Both the position numbers and the translations under genes were made by a program. From positions 190,096 to 228,456 of the forward strand of contig MELC01000086.1 in NCBI GenBank assembly GCA_001767455.1: 38,361 nt of DNA. The letters run 5' to 3'. How positions within the stretch are numbered: the stretch's first letter is position 1; each line of letters begins with the position of its first letter. This document shows, in pieces, positions 34,317-38,361 of the stretch. Origin of the DNA: Acidobacteria bacterium RIFCSPLOWO2_12_FULL_66_21 (GTDB lineage Bacteria > Acidobacteriota > Vicinamibacteria > Vicinamibacterales > 2-12-FULL-66-21). Under the pieces are notes generated by a model, which did no database searches, was not told the DNA's origin, and saw only the letters and a list, made by a program, of their open reading frames with translations.

Positions 34317-35189
34317 ATGCTGCCTCGCCGCCCGTACTCGATCCCGCTACCCAACAGACCCCCGCTGCAACTGGGCGCCCGTACGCTCGTGATGGGCATC
34401 CTGAACGTCACACCCGACTCGTTCGCGGACGGGATGCTGCACTTCGATCCGGACGTGGCGGTGGCCGCCGGGCTGCGGATGATTGTGGACGGCGCGGACA
34501 TTCTGGACGTCGGGGGCGAATCCACGCGTCCGGGTGCCGAGCCGCTGCCGGCCGACGAGGAGCTGCGGCGCGTACTGCCGGTCATCGAGGGCCTGGCCGC
34601 GCAGACGCAGGTGCCCATCTCGATCGATACCTACAAGGCGGCCGTCGCCCGCGAGGCAATCGCGCGCGGCGCGGCCCTCGTCAACGACATCAGCGGCCTG
34701 CAGTTCGATCCCGATCTCGGGCGTGTCGCCGCGGAATCGGGCGCCGCCCTCGTTCTCATGCACAACCGCGGGCGCTCTCGGGACATGTACAAAAAAGCGG
34801 TCTATTCGGACGTGCCGCGCGAGGTCACGGCGGAACTCGCGGCGGCGATCGACCGGGCGACGTCGGCCGGCGTCGCGCGCGAGTCGATCGTCCTGGACCC
34901 CGGGTTCGGCTTCTCGAAGCGCGCGGAGCACAGCTTCGAGGCGCTCGCGCGCCTGGACGCCATCGCCGCGCTCGATCGGCCGATCCTCTCGGGTCCCTCC
35001 CGCAAGTCCTTCCTGAAAGAGGCCCTGGGCGACCGGCCGCCCATCGGCCGCGAGTGGGGCACGGCCGCTGCCGTCGCCGCCAGCGTCCTGCTCGGCGCCC
35101 ACATCGTCCGCGTCCACGGCGTGCGCGACATGGCGGACGTCGTCCGCGTCGCGGACCGGATCCGCGCGGCGCGCTTCGAGTCCGGGTAG
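34317..35189 (+). CDS. folP: Dihydropteroate synthase
   Basis: 290 residues from the ATG at 34317; an earlier in-frame start would translate the repeat. DHPS joins p-aminobenzoate to dihydropterin pyrophosphate in folate synthesis and is the sulfonamide target. All barrel motifs are present: VMGILNVTPDSFADG, DILDVGGESTRPGAEPL, ISIDTYKAAVA, LVNDISGLQFD, LVLMHNRG, IVLDPGFGFSKR, LSGPSRKSFL and the terminal IVRVHGVRDM. It follows ftsH on the same strand. Its TAG stop is part of a dispersed palindromic repeat, so the last residue or two may be element-derived. No Shine-Dalgarno sequence is visible outside the upstream repeat. Confidence 0.96.
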   Translation: MLPRRPYSIPLPNRPPLQLGARTLVMGILNVTPDSFADGMLHFDPDVAVAAGLRMIVDGADILDVGGESTRPGAEPLPADEELRRVLPVIEGLAAQTQVPISIDTYKAAVAREAIARGAALVNDISGLQFDPDLGRVAAESGAALVLMHNRGRSRDMYKKAVYSDVPREVTAELAAAIDRATSAGVARESIVLDPGFGFSKRAEHSFEALARLDAIAALDRPILSGPSRKSFLKEALGDRPPIGREWGTAAAVAASVLLGAHIVRVHGVRDMADVVRVADRIRAARFESG

Positions 35190-35209
35190 CGCAGCCCTTC
35201 TCGGGCTGC
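35186..35209. repeat. VAQPFRA-type palindrome, copy 3 (supplies the folP stop)
   Basis: The variant GTAGC + GCAGCCCTTCTCGGGCTGC differs from the other two copies only in the loop and keeps the GCAGCCC/GGGCTGC stem. The folP stop TAG is bases 2-4 of the element. It lies between convergent genes and could form a terminator-like hairpin in either direction. Confidence 0.8.
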
Positions 35210-35229
35210 CTGGCCGCGCCGTCAGCGGC

Positions 35230-36399
35230 CTACGGCCAGACCTTGCCTCCGGCAAGCGCCTCCAACCAGACCTCCAGCGGCCAGATCTCTATGCCGTCGT
35301 CCGTGCGAAGCCGGCGGGATCCTGTGTAGATGAGGATGCGGCCGGCGAGCCCGCGCAAGCCGGCAATGGCTCTGAGACCGGTGAGCTCCGTCGACGAGAT
35401 TCGCGGCCGCGCCTTGACTTCGATCGCCAGGTACTGCCGGCCGCGCCGGAGCAGGAAATCGACCTCGGTTGCGAGCGTCTGCGCGGGCGCCCAGTACCAG
35501 ATGTCCTCGAAGAGGCTGGCCACCTCGTTGTGAGCGCGCATCACTGACAGGATCCAACCCTCGAAGAGCGGCCCCCGCTCTTCCGCCGTGACGGGTCCGA
35601 GCTGTCGCTTCGCGGCGCGCACGATGCCGGGATCCACCCAGTACAGTTTGGGATGTCTTCGCTCGCGGACTCGCAGCCTGGCCTCGAACGCCGGGAGGCG
35701 CATCGCGACGAGCGTGTCCTCGAGAATCCCGAGATAGCCATCGACGGTGGTGCGAGACGTGGCCGCGTCGCGTGCGATGCCGGCAACGTTGACGACCTGT
35801 CCGTGGAACAGCGCCGCGACCGGCAGAAATCTCGTGAACGCAGGCAGATTCCGCACGAGCGCCTCTCCGCGGATCTCCTCTTTCAGGTAGAGCTGTACGT
35901 AGCTCTCGATGGCGGCGTGGCGGTCGGCGGCCTGCCACACCACTGGAATGGTGCCGTAGCGCAGCGTTTCCGACCGGTCGAAATCCGCCCCGAGCTCCGC
36001 CGGCACGAGGGGAAACATGGTCTCGACGGTCGCGCGGCCCGCCAGCAGGTTCGTTCCGGCGGTCTTCAAGCGCCGCGCACTCGAGCCGAGGAGGACGAAC
36101 CGGCGGCGGGTGGTTTCGATCGCGCGGTGCACCTCGTTGAGCAGCGCGGGCAGCCGTTGGATTTCATCGACCACGACGGACTTGCGTGGCGGCACCGCAC
36201 CCAACTCGGCCGTGAACGCTGATGGGTCGCCCAGCAGTTGCTGGTACAGCCCCTCGTCCAGCAGGTCGAACACGTGCGCGTCGGGGAAGCGCGTCCGCGC
36301 CCACGTGCTCTTGCCGGCCCCGCGCACGCCGAACAAGAAGAAGCTCCCGCCGGGCGGCTGGAGCAGGCGGGGGTACGCCCTGGGCTGCGGCACAACCAT
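35230..36399 (-). CDS. AAA-type ATPase with DUF4143 and a nuclease-like C-terminus
   Basis: 389 residues. The N-terminal ATPase domain has Walker A GVRGAGKST (residues about 24-32), Walker B SVVVDEIQRLP and a sensor-like FVLLGSSARRLK. The middle and C-terminal parts match DUF4143: LPVAALFHGQVVNVAGIARDAATSRTTVDGYLGILEDT is winged-helix-like, and TEVDFLLRRGRQYLAIEVKA carries the D-(x)n-E-x-K core of PD-(D/E)XK folds. Members are abundant in bacteria, often in accessory regions, and have no agreed function. It stands alone between a repeat on each side. A 75-base element at 36402-36476 lies immediately upstream, within its promoter. Confidence 0.88.
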   Translation of the reverse strand: MVVPQPRAYPRLLQPPGGSFFLFGVRGAGKSTWARTRFPDAHVFDLLDEGLYQQLLGDPSAFTAELGAVPPRKSVVVDEIQRLPALLNEVHRAIETTRRRFVLLGSSARRLKTAGTNLLAGRATVETMFPLVPAELGADFDRSETLRYGTIPVVWQAADRHAAIESYVQLYLKEEIRGEALVRNLPAFTRFLPVAALFHGQVVNVAGIARDAATSRTTVDGYLGILEDTLVAMRLPAFEARLRVRERRHPKLYWVDPGIVRAAKRQLGPVTAEERGPLFEGWILSVMRAHNEVASLFEDIWYWAPAQTLATEVDFLLRRGRQYLAIEVKARPRISSTELTGLRAIAGLRGLAGRILIYTGSRRLRTDDGIEIWPLEVWLEALAGGKVWP

Positions 36400-36401
36400 G
36401 C

Positions 36402-36476
36402 CGTCATTTTAACATGCAAACTGACGACGACATTTGCACCCGTTTCGCTGACGGCCGCGGACGATCATCCGCGGAG
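36402..36476. repeat. Two-hairpin element with CRISPR-repeat-like palindrome, copy 1
   Basis: CGTCATTTTAACATGCAAAC with the following TGACGACG forms an imperfect hairpin. GCGGACGATCATCCGC, a palindrome, lies 55 bases from its start. Both blocks recur at nearly the same spacing (54 bases) at 38159-38229. Bases 36453-36475 match the core of the CRISPR repeat at 38273 with about two differences in 23. The element starts three bases upstream of the ATPase gene. Confidence 0.65.
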
Positions 36477-36656
36477 TCTGATGAACAGGAGCGATCGGCG
36501 GGGCCCCGAGCCTCGGGCACGGTTGGCCCGCTTGGCCGGCCAGACCGTGGAGCGTAGACTGGTCGCACGACCAGCCAGCGGAGGACATTCTCAACGACGA
36601 TGTCCAGCGCGCGCGTCGATTCGAACATGAGGCGCGGACGCGGAAAGGCGGGATCC

Positions 36657-37012
36657 ATGGCGGACTTCAGCGCGACCATCAGCACTCTGGAGCAGCAGCG
36701 TCGCGAGCTGCTGGATCAGGTGGCGGCCATCGACCGGGCAATCGCGGCACTGAGCGGGACGGACAGACCGTACCGGCCGGGAGCCGCGCGAGCGGCGGCG
36801 GCCCCCAACCCCGCACCGAGTGCGACTCCGAAGAGGAAGAAGCGACAGTCGCGCTGTCGGAAGACCACAAACGGAAGCTGCTGGAGGGCCAGCAGCGCGC
36901 CAGGGAGAAGCGGATGGCCGCGGAGTCGACCGCCGCCGAGACCGCCGTCCCGCCTGTCGCATGGCCCGGGGCCGGCGCCCCGCGGCTCGTCAAGACGCCA
37001 CCCGAATCCTGA
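36657..37012 (+). pseudogene. Small coiled-coil/basic protein, apparent single-base frameshift
   Basis: From the ATG at 36657, MADFSATISTLEQQRRELLDQVAAIDRAIAAL forms a convincing amphipathic helix, followed by a Pro/Ala linker and the basic patch PKRKKRQ. After that the frame becomes implausible. The -1 frame continues sensibly with LSEDHKRKLLEGQQRAREKRMAAE and ends at TGA 37012. This layout (coiled coil, linker, then an 'L-S--R-K--EGQ-RRW'-like basic helix) recalls small putative DNA-binding proteins. The shift falls near 36836-36850 in an AAGAGGAAGAAG tract. It may be a mutation, a sequencing error or programmed -1 frameshifting. Restored length would be about 118 residues. The strand is opposite to its neighbours. 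Confidence 0.6.
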
Positions 37013-37024
37013 CGGAGGACGGGT

Positions 37025-38023
37025 TCATCGCGCCGGCCCGGGTGCGCGATCGTCGCGGCCGATCGTGTCCGCATACTCCTCGATGAAGAAGATCGGCTTG
37101 TCGGCCACGTAGGCGAGCTCGCGGCTCAACTGCGATCGCGCCGTGACGACGTAGATTCGCTTGCCGCGTGACCGGAGCAGGTCCACGGCCCGCTCGAAGT
37201 CGCTGTCCCCCGAGAACAGGTACGCAACGTCGTAGTTGCCGACCGTGTTGAGCATGTCGAGGACAATCTCCGTGTCGAGGTTCCCCTTGATGATGCGCTC
37301 GCCGGTGTCCTGGTCGCGGATCACCTTCACGGGGCGCCTGCGGACGATGTACCCCGCGTGGGACAGGAAGTCGAGGTAGCGCTGCTGGAGCGGGTCGGAC
37401 GCGGTGAAATCCGCGATGTAATAGAAGCCGGCGTAGAACTGGCCGGCGGCGAGAAAGAACTCGCGCGCCTTGCGGTAGTCGACGAAGTAGGCGGCGGCGC
37501 GGCACGCGCCGTCCATGTTGGCGCCGTCGACGAAGAGCGCGACGCGGTCGGCGGCGCGGATGACCTCGCGTGGACTGACTGCCGCGGGTGGCTTCGGCGC
37601 TGGAACAGGCTGGGGAGCCGGCGGCGGAGCGGGCGGCGCGGGCGCGACGACGGCTGGCTTCGGCTCCGGCGCCTCGGCGGGCGGGCCCGGAGCCGGCGGC
37701 GTGCCCTCGACGGGCCTGGCTGGACGGGCCGCGACGAGCGAGGACAGCCGTTCGGCGATGTCCGACCGGAGGACGGGGTTCGGGATCAGCGCCTCGCGGG
37801 CGAGATCCAGCGGCTCGGCGATGGCGAAGGTCTCCTTGTGGCGGAGGCGGACGGACCAACGCTCGCCGTCGGCCACGCGGTGCATCTGATGAAGGTCCAG
37901 CAGCACGACCTTGCCGCCGGGCAGCCGCGCCACCTTGCGTCCGTCAGCCTGCTCGTGAAACGTGAGCACCGCCTCGACGGGCTCGTCATCGTCGACGGCT
38001 CCGTTCCTGCCGATCGGCGTCAT
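37025..38023 (-). CDS. NYN-domain (LabA-like) putative ribonuclease
   Basis: 332 residues from the ATG at 38023. A longer open frame upstream runs through an intergenic hairpin and is rejected. The first 75 residues form a small beta-rich domain (EAVLTFHEQADGRKVARLPGGKVVLLD). A Pro/Ala-rich linker spans residues about 115-160. The NYN domain follows: RVALFVDGANMDGA with the first metal-binding Asp, GNLDTEIVLDMLNTVGNYDVAYLFSGDSDFERAVDLLRSRG with the central acidic cluster, and KRIYVVTARSQLSRELAYVADKPIFFIEEY. NYN domains share the PIN fold and are thought to cleave RNA. It is the gene closest to the CRISPR array, 249 bases away, but a link is not shown. Confidence 0.88.
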   Translation of the reverse strand: MTPIGRNGAVDDDEPVEAVLTFHEQADGRKVARLPGGKVVLLDLHQMHRVADGERWSVRLRHKETFAIAEPLDLAREALIPNPVLRSDIAERLSSLVAARPARPVEGTPPAPGPPAEAPEPKPAVVAPAPPAPPPAPQPVPAPKPPAAVSPREVIRAADRVALFVDGANMDGACRAAAYFVDYRKAREFFLAAGQFYAGFYYIADFTASDPLQQRYLDFLSHAGYIVRRRPVKVIRDQDTGERIIKGNLDTEIVLDMLNTVGNYDVAYLFSGDSDFERAVDLLRSRGKRIYVVTARSQLSRELAYVADKPIFFIEEYADTIGRDDRAPGPAR

Positions 38024-38155
38024 GGTGCCATGGTACCCGAACGGGCGACGATCGGGTGGCCGGCCGTTTTGCAGGCGCGAACACCGGGGCCAGCCCCTGG
38101 TGGAGGGTGGATTTGCCGACGCGCCGCTCGTGACGATAGCGCGGCCTGACGACCA

Positions 38156-38230
38156 CGTCGTCATTCTGCGGTGCAGAATGACGACGAGGTTGTACGTCCT
38201 TGCGGCAACGCTGCGGATGATCATCCGCGC
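38156..38230. repeat. Two-hairpin element with CRISPR-repeat-like palindrome, copy 2
   Basis: A perfect 14-base inverted repeat with a three-base loop, CGTCGTCATTCTGC-GGT-GCAGAATGACGACG (38156-38186), is followed by the palindrome GCGGATGATCATCCGC (38213-38228). It is related to 36402-36476. The second palindrome lies 74 bases before the equivalent part of the first CRISPR repeat, close to the array's 71-base period, so it may also be a degenerate terminal repeat. Confidence 0.7.
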
Positions 38231-38272
38231 GAAATCGTCCCATCGCTGGTGTCAGCACATTTCCTATTAAGT

Positions 38273-38361
38273 GCTTCAATGGGGCCGCGGATGTTCATCC
38301 GCGGAAACTCTATGCCGACCGCGCTATTACCTTGGATTTTGTAGCTTCAATGGGGCCGCGG
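38273..38361 (-). CRISPR. CRISPR array, leader-distal end, running off the window
   Basis: A 36-base repeat (38273-38308; GCTTCAATGGGG + palindromic CCGCGGATGTTCATCCGCGG less its shared ends + AAAC), a 35-base spacer (38309-38343), and the first 18 bases of a second, identical repeat (38344-38361). On the minus strand the repeat starts GTTTCC and ends ATTGAAGC, the usual crRNA polarity, so transcription should run right to left and the leader should lie beyond the right edge. A degenerate repeat-like sequence at about 38199-38234 fits a decayed terminal unit. No cas gene lies in the window. Confidence 0.85.

Noticed and set aside
35186-35209. Rho-independent terminator between folP and the ATPase gene
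   Set aside because: The hairpin is present but there is no T-tract on either strand, and the same palindrome occurs elsewhere as a repeat; termination is possible but not supported.
35245-35263. CTTGCCTCCGGCAAG hairpin at the 3' end of the ATPase gene as another copy of the 42-bp core
   Set aside because: Only a few bases of the core are shared; the match is too short to call.

Overview
The window is GC-rich bacterial chromosome, packed with genes on both strands. It most likely comes from an Acidobacteriota relative, perhaps of the Vicinamibacteria type. The main reasons are the large PadR-linked 'acidobacterial duplicated orphan permease' (ADOP) genes, an S9 dipeptidyl-peptidase, and dispersed palindromes that read V-A-Q-P-F-R-A in one frame. 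This is inference from family habits; no rRNA gene is present to confirm it.

Layout, left to right. (1) 1-2014, minus: two tandem, translationally coupled paralogous polytopic membrane proteins of GT-C glycosyltransferase character, the first cut by the window edge. (2) 2062-5552, plus: a conserved protein of unknown function, then a secreted DPP4-type serine peptidase with a polyglutamine insert. (3) 5718-8729: a gene graveyard with pieces of two ADOP permeases, a PIN-domain fragment, an intact-looking vapBC pair and a 3'-truncated tryptophan 2,3-dioxygenase. (4) 8934-21463, minus: a 12.5-kb alpha-glucan/trehalose cluster, transcribed glgX > glgE > treS-maltokinase fusion > treZ > treY. It encodes TreX/Y/Z-type glycogen-to-trehalose conversion and the TreS-maltokinase-GlgE route from trehalose to alpha-glucan. 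(5) 21610-24540: a DUF4112 protein, an AI-2E family transporter and queA. (6) 24656-27637, minus: padR and a full-length ADOP permease under one well-defined promoter/operator. (7) 27892-30464: a deoxyhypusine-synthase-like protein and a third GT-C-like membrane protein. (8) 30629-35189, plus: a CAU-anticodon tRNA, tilS, ftsH and folP. (9) 35230-38361: a DUF4143-type ATPase, a frameshifted small gene, a NYN-domain protein, and the leader-distal end of a CRISPR array running off the right edge.

The most unusual aspect is what lies between the genes, and inside one of them. Several gaps consist almost entirely of 7-8-bp tandem repeats arranged as inverted arms around a short GC-rich centre, running from one gene's stop codon to the next gene's start or stop. 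A different element, with a 42-bp palindromic core, occurs once between genes and once in frame inside queA. A third palindrome occurs three times and supplies the stop codons of glgE and folP. A fourth, about 75 bp long, occurs twice near the CRISPR array and contains a palindrome very like that of the CRISPR repeat. Together these look like a community of small dispersed elements that shape gene ends, gene starts and one protein loop.
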